This document shows, in pieces, positions 1 to 10,480 of a DNA stretch of 64,000 nt (the stretch's first letter is position 1; every line of letters begins with the position of its first letter). This DNA is from Aphrophora alni. Taxonomy: Eukaryota > Arthropoda > Insecta > Hemiptera > Aphrophoridae. The notes below the pieces were generated by a model. That model was not told the DNA's origin, made no database searches, and was given only the letters and a program-made list of their open reading frames with translations. The DNA is taken from assembly GCA_963513935.1 (NCBI GenBank), contig OY740766.1:30001-94000 (forward strand). The letters run 5' to 3'. Made by a program: the position numbers and the translations under genes.

Positions 1-87
1 GTAATAAATAAATTGGATCTTTATTAAATAGATACAAGAAAAATATTTATTTTTAAAAATCCAAACGTCTCAACACGAGACGTAACT
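1..87 (+). repeat. 5' LTR of errantivirus-like element, 3' part only
   Basis: These 87 bases are identical to the last 87 bases of the LTR at 6684-7024. They end in TAACT, the inverse of the AGTTA that opens the downstream LTR. The window edge removes the rest, including the 5' target-site duplication. No difference between the two copies over the comparable stretch indicates a recent insertion. Confidence 0.93.
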
Positions 88-103
88 GGCGCAGTCGGTA
101 GGA
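87..103 (+). promoter_or_regulatory. Primer binding site, tRNA-Ser type
   Basis: TGGCGCAGTCGGTAGGA begins on the last T of the LTR. It is complementary to the 3' end of an insect tRNA-Ser including CCA. Members of the 17.6/297/ZAM group of errantiviruses use this primer. The tRNA match is from knowledge of the tRNA, not an alignment. Confidence 0.85.
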
Positions 104-596
104 CAAGTTTCGAAAATTAAAAGCTAATTTTTCGGTTTCAACCGTTAACGAAACGAACACCTTCGTAGACACATTCGAAACCAACGCATCGGGCGTGTAT
201 CGAAAGATATTACTCGAAAGTGACTGTGAAGTGAATCTGCAAAGATACTACGTCGATTACTGTCGTTTGCAAGAATACCAGACAACAGGACTCACCAACA
301 AGAGGGCATCTCGCCAACCAACACCGCAACGAACAAGAGAAGCAACGTCGCTTCAAAACTCCAAAAATCAACTACCCGGACCCTAATATGAGCATATATT
401 TGTGGATCTTGTGAGTAGAAAAGAAACAAAGCATTTTTCATGCAACAATATTATCTATCAATAATTGAAAGATTTTAAACAAAAAAAATATATATATTTC
501 AATATATTATACTATACTGTATTAATTATTTATTTAAAAAACTTTAATTATATCTAAGCATTATTATTTTAGTTTAGTTAAGTATAACTTACAAAC
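104..596 (+). other. Untranslated leader of the errantivirus-like element
   Basis: AT-rich sequence between the primer site and the gag ATG. A 63-codon open frame at 195-386 has no recognisable features and I do not regard it as a gene. In this family the leader normally carries packaging signals and the splice donor used for env mRNA; I could not single out a convincing donor. Confidence 0.6.
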
Positions 597-1667
597 ATGA
601 CGACCCCAACTTTAAAGAAAGAATATTTAGAAATGATTCCCGAGTATAATGGAGAACCAACTATGCTCGCTAGATTTGTGTCAATGTGTGACAAAATAGT
701 AACTAAATTTTATGTAGGATCACATCCCGAAGATTTTCAAAATGAATATCTTTTTTCATCTATATTAAGTAAAATTAAGGGACAGGCTTTAGAAGTTATT
801 GTAAGTTCTAACTCGTATTCATGGGTAGACGTTAGAAAGACATTGTTGACCACCTATTCAGACAAAAGAGATTGTTTTACTCTAAATCTTGAAATGTCCG
901 AACTAAAACAAGAAGTAAATGAATCCCCATTTAAGTTCTATGAAAGAATTCAAAAGCTTTTAAACTTACAAATCGCTTACTTCACTAATAAGGAACCATC
1001 ATCTTCTATTAATGTGTTATGTGTTTATGTACAAAAACTAGCGTTAAGAGTACTTTTAAGAGGATTACATGAACCAGTAGGATCTTTAATGAGAACAAAA
1101 AACCCACATAGTTTAGAAGAGGCTTTAAATATGTTGACTAATGATTTTCAATTTAAAAATTCTAAATTGTATCAGAATAACAGACCTGCTCTAAACAAAC
1201 CCGTTCAAATGCTAAGACCCGTTCAACAGAAAACTTTCCAACCTAAACAATTACCTTACCAAAATAACCAATACCAAAATACCCAAAACCCTTATTTTAA
1301 CAAACCGTATCATCAATCTCAACTAAGACAACCATTTAACACAAATCAACAGCAAAGGACCAATACAAATTTCAATCAAAATCAAAAACAATACAAACCT
1401 ACACCAATGAGTATTTCGACAAGACAGACAGATAACACCATTAGGAACACAAAAATGTACCAAATAACCGGAAAACCCGCTGAAGAAATGTGTGACTTAT
1501 CACAAGACTTTGAACAAGATTTAGGACAAACAGAGCAAAATTATAATGAAAATTCTGAAAATCCCGAAATATTTCAAGAACAGTTTGAAATGTTGAATTT
1601 AAACGAAGACGAACCAAACGATGATTATTTTTTAGGAGCAGCAAGCCTAGGAATAAATTTAACATAA
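597..1667 (+). CDS. gag: Gag polyprotein of errantivirus-like element
   Basis: The 356-residue frame starts at the first good ATG after the primer site and runs uninterrupted. It would encode the structural protein that forms cytoplasmic particles. The N-terminal ~185 residues are a mixed helical domain like other insect errantivirus Gags. Residues ~190-275 are very rich in Gln and Asn, and the last ~60 residues are acidic. There is no CCHC zinc knuckle, as is usual for errantiviruses. The stop codon overlaps the pol ATG by one base, and a T-TTT-TTA heptamer lies 31 bases before the stop, so pol is probably reached by -1 frameshifting. I see no break, so Gag looks potentially intact. Confidence 0.9.
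   Translation: MTTPTLKKEYLEMIPEYNGEPTMLARFVSMCDKIVTKFYVGSHPEDFQNEYLFSSILSKIKGQALEVIVSSNSYSWVDVRKTLLTTYSDKRDCFTLNLEMSELKQEVNESPFKFYERIQKLLNLQIAYFTNKEPSSSINVLCVYVQKLALRVLLRGLHEPVGSLMRTKNPHSLEEALNMLTNDFQFKNSKLYQNNRPALNKPVQMLRPVQQKTFQPKQLPYQNNQYQNTQNPYFNKPYHQSQLRQPFNTNQQQRTNTNFNQNQKQYKPTPMSISTRQTDNTIRNTKMYQITGKPAEEMCDLSQDFEQDLGQTEQNYNENSENPEIFQEQFEMLNLNEDEPNDDYFLGAASLGINLT
1628..1634 (+). promoter_or_regulatory. Candidate -1 ribosomal frameshift heptamer
   Basis: TTTTTTA sits in the gag frame exactly as X-XXY-YYZ (T TTT TTA). The -1 frame is open from here through 1667 into pol, and the gag stop follows at 1665-1667. This is the same heptamer class used at the HIV-1 gag-pol site. I did not work out a downstream stem-loop or pseudoknot. 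Confidence 0.7.
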
Positions 1668-4204
1668 TGAATATTCATAACGACAGCAATGAATTGCCAT
1701 ACATTCATGACCCCGAAACAAACTTAAAAATCTTGATAGACACGGGAAGTACTAAATCATTTATTAAAAAAAATCTAGCATTTCAGATGTATAAAAACGC
1801 AATAAAATCAGAACCTTTTGAAATAACTACAGCACACGGTACTTCAAGAGAAAAAAATAGTTGTGAATTACCATTATTAGGCAAGAAAGACGCTAAATTC
1901 TATTTGTTTAATTTCCATGAACAATTCGACTTACTCTTAGGAATTGATAACATGAAAGAATTAAAACTAAGCTTTGACTTTACTAAGAACACTATCACTC
2001 TACCAAGTAAAGATAAAACAGATAGGAAGTTTCCTATACTCTATCTTAACACGGAAGAACCTGAGCAACAAACTATCACTCTACCAAGTAAAGATAAAAC
2101 AGATAGGAAGTTCCCTATACTCTATCTTAACACGGAAGAACCTGAGCAACAAAGAAACAAATCTAATACTATTAAAAATAAAAACCTACAATCTTATGTA
2201 ATTCAAGCAAGAAGTAAACAGATAGTGAAATTAAAAATTAAAAATATGTGTGACGGTCAAGGAGTAATTCCGTATACTTATTGTAAAGGACTAGAAATTC
2301 CACAATGTGTTGTGACTATACAAAATAATGAAGCACTTTGCCCAATTATTAATAATTCTCTAAATAAAATAGAAATAACACCAAAACCATTGGAAATTGA
2401 ATCATTAGATAATTTCGAAATAGTGGACACCCGAAATAAAAATCATGTTAACTTAAAAAAAAAGGAAATTAATTTTAACTCAATAAATTGCAAAAACAAG
2501 AAATTAGACCTGAATAAAATTAGGACAGATCATATGAATATTGAAGAAAAGGACGAAATAATGAAATTAATTAAAGAATACGCGGATATATTTCATGTTG
2601 AAGAAAATAATTTAACTTTTACCAACCAAGTAAAACACATAATAAGGACAACAGATGAAATCCCAGTTTATAATAGAAGTTACAGATACCCAGAAATCTA
2701 TAAAAAAGAAGTAAACAATCAAATTCAAGACATGCTTAAACCGAAAATAATTAGACATTCTAAATCACCTTGGAATAGCCCCATTTGGATTGTACCAAAA
2801 AAAGCTGATGCCTCAGGGAAACAGAAATTTAGACTAGTGGTAGATTTTAGAGGTCTTAATGCGAAGACAATCGATGATAGATTCCCGCTACCAAATATTA
2901 CGGATATTTTGGACAAATTGGGCCGATCTCAGTACTTCACGACCTTAGATCTAGCATCTGGTTTCCATCGGGTAGAAATGGACAAAGATAGCGTGGAGAA
3001 GACAGCTTTTTCAACTGAAACAGGCCATTACGAATTTTTGAGAATGCCATTCGGACTTAAGAATTCGCCTCCAACATTCCAACGAGTTATGAACAATATC
3101 CTACGTGGGATTCAAAATGAAATCTGTGCCATTTATTTGGACGATATCATAATATATTCAACTGGTTTGCAAGAACATTTAAACCGTTTACGTGAAGTTT
3201 TTGAAAGACTAAGACAGTCTAACTTTAAAGTACAATTAGACAAGACCGAGTTTCTGAGAAAAGAGGTAGCTTACTTAGGACACATAGTAACACCAGAAGG
3301 AGTTAAACCTAACCCTGAAAAAATCAAAATTATTAAAAACTATCCTATACCAAAAACCACCAAAGAAATTAAAGGATTTTTAGGACTAATAGGTTATTAT
3401 AGAAAATTCATTAAAGATTTTGCAAAAGTTACAAAACCATTTACTAATTGTTTAAAAAAGGATGTAAAAATTGATATAAATAAGCCGGAATACATTGAAT
3501 GTTTTGAAAGATGCAAAAATATGTTGTGCAATGAACCCATTTTACAATATCCAGATTTTGAGAAAGAGTTTACCTTAACAACCGATGCAAGTAATTTTGC
3601 AATTGGAGCAATTTTGAGTCAAAATGTAAAAGGAGCAGATTTACCAATAGCCTATTCTAGTAGAACTTTAAACAAAAGCGAAACTAATTATTCAGCAATA
3701 GAGAAAGAATTACTAGCAATTGTTTGGGCAACAAAATATTTTAGACCCTACCTGTTCGGAAGAAAGTTCAAAATCTATACTGACCACAAACCCTTACAAT
3801 GGTTATTTTCAGTAAAAGAGCCCAACTCCAAATTATTAAGATGGCGTTTAAAGTTAGAAGAATTTGACTACGAAATTAAATATAAGAAAGGAAAAACCAA
3901 CCAAAATGCAGACGCACTTTCCAGAATTCAATTAAATGTAACCCAGAAGAAAATGACTAATGTTGAAGAAATTGACCCGGATTTAGAAAGACCAAGTAAC
4001 GAACTAATAGGATCATATTTCCCAGAACTTGATGACGTAGAATCAATGGTAGTGAACCTGGACGAAGAAGAAGACACGGACCAGACCATTCATTCTAATT
4101 ATGAAGGAAACACACAAATAGAAATTCCAATATCAGACGAACCCGTGAACTTCGGAAAAAATCAAATTATACTTTCCCTAGTTAAACAAAGCCAGGAAAA
4201 GTAA
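1667..4204 (+). CDS. pol: Pol polyprotein: protease, reverse transcriptase, RNase H
   Basis: This 845-residue frame is in the -1 frame relative to gag. The aspartic protease motif DTG is at residues 25-27. The reverse transcriptase runs roughly 300-560, with conserved FRLVVDFR and [10 protein letters not shown] stretches and the catalytic YLDD at 490-493. RNase H follows, with TTDAS (Asp 640), a [14 protein letters not shown] helix and a TDHKPL motif, ending near an ADALSR motif. The frame stops at 4204, before the integrase. The integrase frame (frame of 4372) has a stop at 4183 and is open from there on, so a one-base-class shift within about 4183-4204 separates RNase H from integrase. That looks like a lesion rather than a programmed site. 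The protease-RT linker carries an 81-bp tandem duplication. Confidence 0.92.
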   Translation: MNIHNDSNELPYIHDPETNLKILIDTGSTKSFIKKNLAFQMYKNAIKSEPFEITTAHGTSREKNSCELPLLGKKDAKFYLFNFHEQFDLLLGIDNMKELKLSFDFTKNTITLPSKDKTDRKFPILYLNTEEPEQQTITLPSKDKTDRKFPILYLNTEEPEQQRNKSNTIKNKNLQSYVIQARSKQIVKLKIKNMCDGQGVIPYTYCKGLEIPQCVVTIQNNEALCPIINNSLNKIEITPKPLEIESLDNFEIVDTRNKNHVNLKKKEINFNSINCKNKKLDLNKIRTDHMNIEEKDEIMKLIKEYADIFHVEENNLTFTNQVKHIIRTTDEIPVYNRSYRYPEIYKKEVNNQIQDMLKPKIIRHSKSPWNSPIWIVPKKADASGKQKFRLVVDFRGLNAKTIDDRFPLPNITDILDKLGRSQYFTTLDLASGFHRVEMDKDSVEKTAFSTETGHYEFLRMPFGLKNSPPTFQRVMNNILRGIQNEICAIYLDDIIIYSTGLQEHLNRLREVFERLRQSNFKVQLDKTEFLRKEVAYLGHIVTPEGVKPNPEKIKIIKNYPIPKTTKEIKGFLGLIGYYRKFIKDFAKVTKPFTNCLKKDVKIDINKPEYIECFERCKNMLCNEPILQYPDFEKEFTLTTDASNFAIGAILSQNVKGADLPIAYSSRTLNKSETNYSAIEKELLAIVWATKYFRPYLFGRKFKIYTDHKPLQWLFSVKEPNSKLLRWRLKLEEFDYEIKYKKGKTNQNADALSRIQLNVTQKKMTNVEEIDPDLERPSNELIGSYFPELDDVESMVVNLDEEEDTDQTIHSNYEGNTQIEIPISDEPVNFGKNQIILSLVKQSQEK
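1991..2152 (+). repeat. 81-bp in-frame tandem duplication in pol
   Basis: Two consecutive 81-bp units (1991-2071 and 2072-2152) differ at one base that I can see. The length is 27 codons, so the pol frame is kept. It lies in the linker between protease and reverse transcriptase. Confidence 0.92.
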
Positions 4205-4371
4205 AAATTCAAAAACTATTCGGATTAACAAAAATTAGATTTATTGTAGAGATATCAGAAAACAATTTTGAAGAAGATTTAATAAACTTTGTAAAGGAAT
4301 ATCTCGTACCTAACGTTAAATATAATCTATATTTTGAAAATGATTTTTATGAAAGATTCACAGCATGCGTA

Positions 4372-6708
4372 ATGAAAAACTTTAAGAGTTCGCAACTAAA
4401 TTTACTCAAATGTAATGAAAAATTATTAGATATAACCAATCCTGAGGAAACTGAAGAAATTGTAAGTAACTATCATGTCGGTAAAACCAATCACAGAGGT
4501 ATTACCGAAACATATAACCAAATCAAAAGAAAATATTATTGGCCAAATATTAGGAATAGTGTTCAAGAATTTATTAACAATTGTGAAATATGTTTACAAA
4601 CTAAATATGAAAGAGTTCCAATAAAAACAGAACTATCTCTTAAACCCACAGCTTCTAGACCCTTAGAGATAATAGCAATAGACACGGTGACATTCGATAA
4701 AGCAAAGTTTGTAACCGTAGTAGATACGTTCTCTAAACACGTGCAGCTGTATAGAATAGCTAGTCAGCATGCTACAGAGATAAGTGACAAGCTGATAGAC
4801 TACTTCGTAGAACATGGCGTACCAGACGTTATCATCTCTGACAACGGTACAGAATTTAATAATAAAGTGATTAAGGAACTTATGGAGTTGCATAAAATCA
4901 AAATTCATTTTATAAGTACTCAACACCCCCAATCTAATGGAATTTGTGAACGTGTTCACTCCACATTAGTCGAGCACATCAGACTATTAAACAATCAACC
5001 GGAATTTAAAAATGACACAATTACAAAGAAAATGAAATACGCCGTGATAGCTTATAATAATACCATACATTCTGTCACAAAACTAACACCCTTTGAGACA
5101 CTATATGGGCACGTTAATTCAAATTCGATTTTTGATATAAATCCAGAAAACAAAATTATGAACGACTATGTAAATTCTCATAAGGAGAAAACGAAGAAAT
5201 TATACGAAAACATAAGAGAGATAAGCCTTAAACTTAAAATAAGGGACATGTTCAATTACTTTAAGTATATTAATCATACAAAGAGTGTTATAGAAGAAAA
5301 ATTAGAAATAATTATGATAAAAGATATCAGAAGTAAAAGAGGCATTTTAAATGGTTTAGGATCAATTGTAAAAATAATCACAGGTAATCTAGATGCAAAT
5401 GATGGTGAAAAATATGAAAAAATATTAACCGATTTAAAGAATAACCAAAGTAATGTATTAGATCAATTAAATAATCAATATTCAATTAATGTAAATATAA
5501 TTGATGAATTCAATAAAACAATAAATGTCATTGAAGAAAACTTTCAAGAATTAAAATATAAAATGTTAGTTGTATACCAAAGAATCAATGAACAATTTGA
5601 AGTTGAGCAATTTAGAAATATACTGAATCAGTTGAATATTGTATATAATATAATGTTACAGCTGGTGCAAGATATAGAGAATTCTCTAACTTTTTGTAAA
5701 TTAGGAACGCTACATCCAAGTGTAATATCTGCACAAGAACTGTTTGAAGAAATAAGCAAAATTAAGAATCATTATAAAGGTAAATTACCTATTGAACCTA
5801 GTTTAAATAATATTTGGGAAATTGAAAACCTACTAGAAGTTAATTGTAATATTAATTCTAAGGAAATTGTATATTTTATTAATTTACCCATTGTGGAACC
5901 AATTGATTATACCTTGTATAAACTGACTTCCGTACCTACATTATATGAATCAAATTATGTAACTGTTATACCTAGAGCAAGATATGTTTTAGTTCATAAA
6001 ACTGTGTCTAATAAAATTGTAATGTTAGGTTTAAAAGATAAATGTAATAGCAATATCCACAATGCCCAAATATGCTCGTTTTCCCAAATTACTCATCATG
6101 AACTTATGTGTGAAAATTCGATAATAAACTTTGGAACCCCTAATAAATATAAATATGTGAACTTGGAAATAAGTAAAAACATTATTAACTGGATACCAGA
6201 AATTGAACAATATCTCATAATCTTTCCTGAGAAAGAAGTTTTAAAAGTTATAAGTGCTAAAGAAACTAACGAAATATCTTTAAATGGAATCTTTTTATTA
6301 AATATTAATGACAATAACGATATTGTTGAATACAATAATCAAATACTCTTGCATTCTTCTAATACTAATGTAGGGCATCCTAGAATACTAGATGCCACAG
6401 ACTTTGTGTTACAGGTAGATCAGCAGCCTGATATTTCCATCAACTTGCATAAACTGGACTTAAACCATATAAATTTAAATACAATTTCAAAGGTGAACAA
6501 AACGGTAGAATTAACTACAGACTTTAGTGTATGGACAATAATACTGTATTGCATTGTAATTACTGTTATGTTATACGCAGCATACAGGTACACCAAGAAA
6601 CCGAATTTGACTTCGAGTCAGCCAACACCTCAGCCACAGCAGAGATCTCGGCACATCCCCGAAGTTCTATTTAGGGATGGAGGAGTTATATCCACAAATA
6701 ATGTATAG
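4372..6708 (+). CDS. Integrase joined in frame to Env (deleted junction)
   Basis: One 778-residue frame holds two normally separate products. Residues ~30-80 form the integrase HHCC zinc finger (H35, H41, C71, C74). The DDE core has D104, D157 (SDNGTEF) and E193 (QHPQSNG followed by ICER). From about residue 285 the text turns into errantivirus Env, a class of membrane fusion protein related to baculovirus F. Signs of this are a furin-type RSKR site at 320-323, a glycine-rich fusion-peptide-like stretch directly after it, and a membrane anchor at about 720-737 with a short basic tail. The integrase C-terminal region and the Env signal peptide and N-terminus are missing, so an internal deletion probably joined them. 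Such a product should not enter the secretory route normally. The frame is open upstream to about 4186, continuing the pol region. The end overlaps the 3' LTR, as in related elements. Confidence 0.85.
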   Translation: MKNFKSSQLNLLKCNEKLLDITNPEETEEIVSNYHVGKTNHRGITETYNQIKRKYYWPNIRNSVQEFINNCEICLQTKYERVPIKTELSLKPTASRPLEIIAIDTVTFDKAKFVTVVDTFSKHVQLYRIASQHATEISDKLIDYFVEHGVPDVIISDNGTEFNNKVIKELMELHKIKIHFISTQHPQSNGICERVHSTLVEHIRLLNNQPEFKNDTITKKMKYAVIAYNNTIHSVTKLTPFETLYGHVNSNSIFDINPENKIMNDYVNSHKEKTKKLYENIREISLKLKIRDMFNYFKYINHTKSVIEEKLEIIMIKDIRSKRGILNGLGSIVKIITGNLDANDGEKYEKILTDLKNNQSNVLDQLNNQYSINVNIIDEFNKTINVIEENFQELKYKMLVVYQRINEQFEVEQFRNILNQLNIVYNIMLQLVQDIENSLTFCKLGTLHPSVISAQELFEEISKIKNHYKGKLPIEPSLNNIWEIENLLEVNCNINSKEIVYFINLPIVEPIDYTLYKLTSVPTLYESNYVTVIPRARYVLVHKTVSNKIVMLGLKDKCNSNIHNAQICSFSQITHHELMCENSIINFGTPNKYKYVNLEISKNIINWIPEIEQYLIIFPEKEVLKVISAKETNEISLNGIFLLNINDNNDIVEYNNQILLHSSNTNVGHPRILDATDFVLQVDQQPDISINLHKLDLNHINLNTISKVNKTVELTTDFSVWTIILYCIVITVMLYAAYRYTKKPNLTSSQPTPQPQQRSRHIPEVLFRDGGVISTNNV
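6672..6683 (+). promoter_or_regulatory. Polypurine tract
   Basis: A purine-rich stretch, AGGGATGGAGG, lies immediately before the AGTTA that opens the 3' LTR. This is the position of the plus-strand primer. It lies inside the end of the Env reading frame. Confidence 0.75.
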
Positions 6709-7024
6709 CTTATGTAAAATAATGATAACGTTCACTGTAAGTCAGCTGAGTAAGCATTCTTTTGTAGAATAATGATAACATTCACTGTAAGTCAGCTGAG
6801 TAAGCATTCTTTAGGTGTAGAGGCTGAAAGCCATTATTCTTTAGTAGTAGTTAGAAACTCACTCCGTGAACATCTACAGGTATACTAGTGTTTACGTATA
6901 TTTGTTATAAATAATTTACAAGTATAATAGATTGTTTGTAATAAATAAATTGGATCTTTATTAAATAGATACAAGAAAAATATTTATTTTTAAAAATCCA
7001 AACGTCTCAACACGAGACGTAACT
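6684..7024 (+). repeat. 3' LTR of errantivirus-like element (341 bp)
   Basis: It begins AGTTA and ends TAACT, a perfect 5-base inversion. The last 87 bases match the window start exactly. The sequence after it begins TATATATA, in keeping with the TATA-type 4-bp target preference of errantiviruses; the left duplication is outside the window. It contains a 50-bp tandem duplication. Confidence 0.9.
6719..6815 (+). repeat. 50-bp tandem duplication within the LTR
   Basis: Two units starting with ATAATGATAAC and containing CACTGTAAGTCAGCTGAG repeat at a 50-base interval. They lie in the U3 part of the LTR, where duplicated blocks often act as enhancers. The role is inferred. Confidence 0.85.
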
Positions 7025-7149
7025 TATATATATTGGAAAATTAAGTACAAAAAAAATATCGATTTTTTAATAATATTTAACACAAAAAACTTAAATATAT
7101 ATTCTGAGTAATACTAATTCACAAAACATTATACTTTCTATAGCATAAG

Positions 7150-7153
<4 letters not shown>

Positions 7154-7200
<47 letters not shown>
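7154..7200. repeat. (TA)n microsatellite
   Basis: About 23 uninterrupted TA units. Confidence 0.97.
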
Positions 7201-7204
<4 letters not shown>

Positions 7205-7379
7205 AGGAAATGGATACTAAAAACTCTTTGTGCATGAAAAGAGCCATGTGCAAAAGTGCATGTTTTGAGCCAATCATAATGCACAAGAAATAAATGCATT
7301 TACCCAAAAGATTTGGTTTTTTTATAAATTTTAAGAACACTTCTGTTGGTTTTTATTTTTCTCTGATACATGTATTTTG

Positions 7380-8300
7380 TGGGAATTTTTAGGACTTAAC
7401 TTGTCAATATGTGAACCTACTATAACAGTGGAAGTTGAATTAATAACTTCCAAAATTAACATTCTGCAAGAAGTGTGTCTATTAAATAACGAAACTGTGT
7501 TTTTACCCCTTGGAAATGTGTCTGAGGGGTAACCTGCGTAACAAACATCAACACTCTCAGCTGTTGACGTGACTTGCAAGTCATTGTTTAGAGCAGTTGT
7601 GTTTTCTGTTGTAAAGTTAAACAAAACCCAAATGGAATATTTCCAAATGCTTGAAGGGAAGACTACAATAGAAAATTCAGTGAAAGTTGTCAGAATGTGG
7701 AAAACAATTACACCCTGGACAACCTTCTACTTCAAGAATCGAAAAAAAAAATCTTAGATTAGCAAGATTGTTCAAAAAAACTATTTTAACTCAGTGTCTG
7801 GATGATAGCTAAAGTCGTAAACATTGACAAAGACACTATGTGGAAAGTTTTCCGTGAGGATCGGAAAAAAAGTTCATACCAAAGTAAAGACAATTTCACA
7901 AGGGAATTCACTGACTTAGTGCTGCTGATTCAAAACTTTTTCAAAAATTATAATTTTTGAATCTTCCAGTCTGGATCTCTATACAAAACGATAAACAATG
8001 TACTCAAACATCACCATCACCAAGAATGTTTAAAAAAATCTTCAAAGCAAGACAAATGCTCCTTGCATTTTTCCGATGTGAAGGGCATAATTTTGGAAGA
8101 ATGAGATCCAGTAGTATAAGTGTACCAGCACTTAAGTTACAGTTTCCGTCTCTTTATTTAATTGACAAACATTGTAAAATCATGTTGATATTTTCATGGA
8201 TATGTCAGTCTATAGCTCAGTCAAATGAGACCCTTTTTTTAAATTTGTATTTAAGAATTTGTCTGGCTCCTAATTATTGCATCTAAAATACAATTTGGAA
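7380..8300 (+). pseudogene. Decayed mariner-type transposase, copy 1
   Basis: Fragments of a mariner (IS630-Tc1-mariner) transposase can be read in shifting frames. A stretch around 7660-7760 corresponds to the helix-turn-helix region. Around 7970-8010 a sequence ending LYTKR resembles the YDPETKR segment. At 7990-8100 SPSPRMFKK and MLLAFFRCEG resemble the PRPKK and MLIVFFDSRG segments between the catalytic aspartates. A second decayed copy at 19430-20480 shares the same order and a 17-base stretch (AATTTTGGAAGAATGA plus one). Many stops and shifts rule out activity. Family assignment is from motif memory. Confidence 0.6.
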
Positions 8301-9124
8301 ATAACTGGTATAAGGAAAAAGACCAACAATTGTGGGTGACCCCAAACAAAACATAAAAAACGAAGATGAGGAGTTATCGATTAAAAAAGTGGTAACCACT
8401 AGAAGATTGAATGTCTCAAAATCAGTTAAAGATTTTGATATAAGTTTTGTGTAATGTAAAAATATGCAAAAACAATGTAACAAGCTGCACAAAAGGATTG
8501 TGAAATGTACAAACAAGGATTTTCTGACTATAGCATCTGTCCTTTTTCTATCTATATAAGAGATTGAAATATAAACCTAATTATTACTATAGAAATATTT
8601 AATGTGTTAACTATTTCAAAACTGTAGCTGAAGAAATAAAAAACATATTTAAAATAGTCCACATAAAATTGTGTGCACAACAAAATTAGTTGTAAAATAA
8701 AAACTGATCGCCACTTCCACATTAAGTAACTTTTAACAAAACTATGAATTATTTGTAACTACTATAATACTTTTAGAACCAACAATATATCTACAAAGTC
8801 TGTAACTATTTGTACTATTAAGTACATAATACTTGTTGAGCACAACACAAGACTAAAGCAACAGAATCTTGCCAATACTGTCAGGATAAAATATAATATA
8901 ATCTTGGCACCACTGTTAAAGACGAACCTTCTATACTTTTATAATTCAAATTTTTGCTTATAATTTACTATAGAAAACATTATTTTTCTATAGAAATTAT
9001 TTCATTTAGAGATGTTTCCAAGATCTCCCGACAAGTTATCTCCACGATAAGTGTAGAAAATATGTTCTATCTCCCAGTATATCTTGTCAGGAGATTAAAA
9101 ACTTCACTATGCACCTGATAAAGT
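8301..9124. other. AT-rich, no gene seen
   Basis: Stops in all frames and no family motif. A 15-bp imperfect inverted repeat (9023-9037 with 9081-9095) contains the motif CTCCYGACAAG. Confidence 0.5.
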
Positions 9125-9604
9125 TTGACGTCGGCTGAGCTTGTGGGTAGAGAAATATCCTGTAAGTGTGGCAGGAGGATGTCTAGCCGGGGACAGTTGC
9201 TTAGGGCGAGGAATGGTGAGAGGGTGTTTTTAAAAGGTGATATGATAGGCAGAGCGAGGATCGTAGAAGGGGAGATCAGGGACAGAATAAGTATAAGGAC
9301 GTGGTGACGGGGTGAGGCGAATCAGTCGCCACACAGGTGAGTTGATGGCTTGGCCCTTAAAAAGGCCTTTCTCTTGGGCAACGGTCTTTATGTGCTTTTG
9401 GCGCAGCTCCCTGCTTATACGGCGCTGGACTCTTCGCACCGCTCTCCGCTGCTCGTTGCGTCGCCTCCCCGACATTAAGCCAGGGGTCCGCCGGGTAACC
9501 AATACCCTACTATTTTTCCCTATCGGGAGGCGGTATAGTGGTTGCTCGCCGGGTGTCCCCTACTTAGCTTTTTCCCTGTCGGGAGGCGAGTTTGGAGAGT
9601 GAGG
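9125..9604 (-). other. Leader and start of internal region behind a minus-strand LTR-like island
   Basis: GC-rich DNA, read on the minus strand. Two 42-44 bp units (9489-9532 and 9547-9588) each start CGCC and end GGCG in plus orientation and share TTTTTCCCTRTCGGGAGGCG, so each can form a hairpin. A 90-codon minus frame at 9230-9502 includes an arginine-rich run starting MSGRRRNEQRR. It could be the start of a gag-like protein, but I recognise no family. The GC-rich stretch fades into AT-rich DNA near 9120, so the internal part of the element is truncated. Confidence 0.4.
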
Positions 9605-10480
9605 TGTTGGTAGATATAGAAATGAAAAACACTCAGGTTTTATTATCCACGTTGATGCTTTTCAAGGCTTCCTCTTTCTGCTGGTAGGTGTAAGATCGTG
9701 TCGGCAGAGCGTCCGGAGAGTCGGTCTCTCGGATGAGAGACCGAAGATGAAGTGTGTTCTGTCTCTGAGGAGAGAAGATAAGAGAATGTCGTGACGTCTC
9801 TAGGAGAGTCAGAAGAGCTGTGTCTATGTCTAGTCTCCTAGGAGAGCTAGAAGAAGAGTGTGTGTGTTGGTTAGGAAAACGTCTGGTTTTATACGTTTTT
9901 CGGATGTCGAACAATGGAAAAGCCATTGTTCGTCTTTCACTATTATGCGATCCAATCACAGGCCGGCTAGAGGCGTGGGTGGCTTAGCGTGCTGTGATTG
10001 GGTCGTACAATCTGAAGTTTTGGTGTTTGGCGGGAGACCGTCCGCGGCCTCTCGCGAGTTGAGTCTGGACCAATGACGAGCTGCCCTTTACTGTTCGACA
10101 GTAAGGGAGATGTAGTTGTTTGGTTGGCCCAGGGTTTCCGGCACAGAGGTCCGGGAGAAGTTCGGGGAAGTGTTCTCAGTGTTTGGTGTGACCAAACGCT
10201 GAGAAATGTTGGATTGAGTGAGTCGGGTAAATTAGTTCCAATGTAAAGGGCGATGGCAAGTTATCAGCTGGTTGAAGCTCCCATTAAGCACTTACCTAGC
10301 AGATAAAGTAAATTTTGATGTGTTTAATTTGTGGCTGCTATATTTATTTATAACTATTTTATTATAAATTTGTTTATTTAGTGTTTCGTATATAGATTTG
10401 AGATGAAAAACGGTTCAGTTTCGACAAATATTCTGTTTAAACAACAGACAAATATTGGTTGAACGGGTCAATTCGTTACA
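9605..10480 (-). repeat. Probable LTR with promoter, minus strand
   Basis: Read on the minus strand this stretch begins TGTAACGAATTGACC at 10480. CCAAT boxes lie near 10070, 10000 and 9952; the last two form a 13-bp inverted pair (9949-9961 and 9992-10004). TATAAAA follows at 9887-9893 and AATAAA at 9638-9643, about 250 bases apart, the order expected for U3, R and U5. It may end with ...CCAACA near 9605. No second copy is in the window, so the LTR reading is an inference. An ordinary CpG-rich host promoter is the alternative. Confidence 0.5.

Noticed and set aside
195..386. 63-codon frame in the leader of the errantivirus-like element
   Set aside because: No family features, lies between primer site and gag, and is likely a chance frame.
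9633..9959. 108-codon minus frame inside the LTR-like island
   Set aside because: It runs through the TATA box and poly(A) signal region, so it is more likely untranslated R/U5 sequence.
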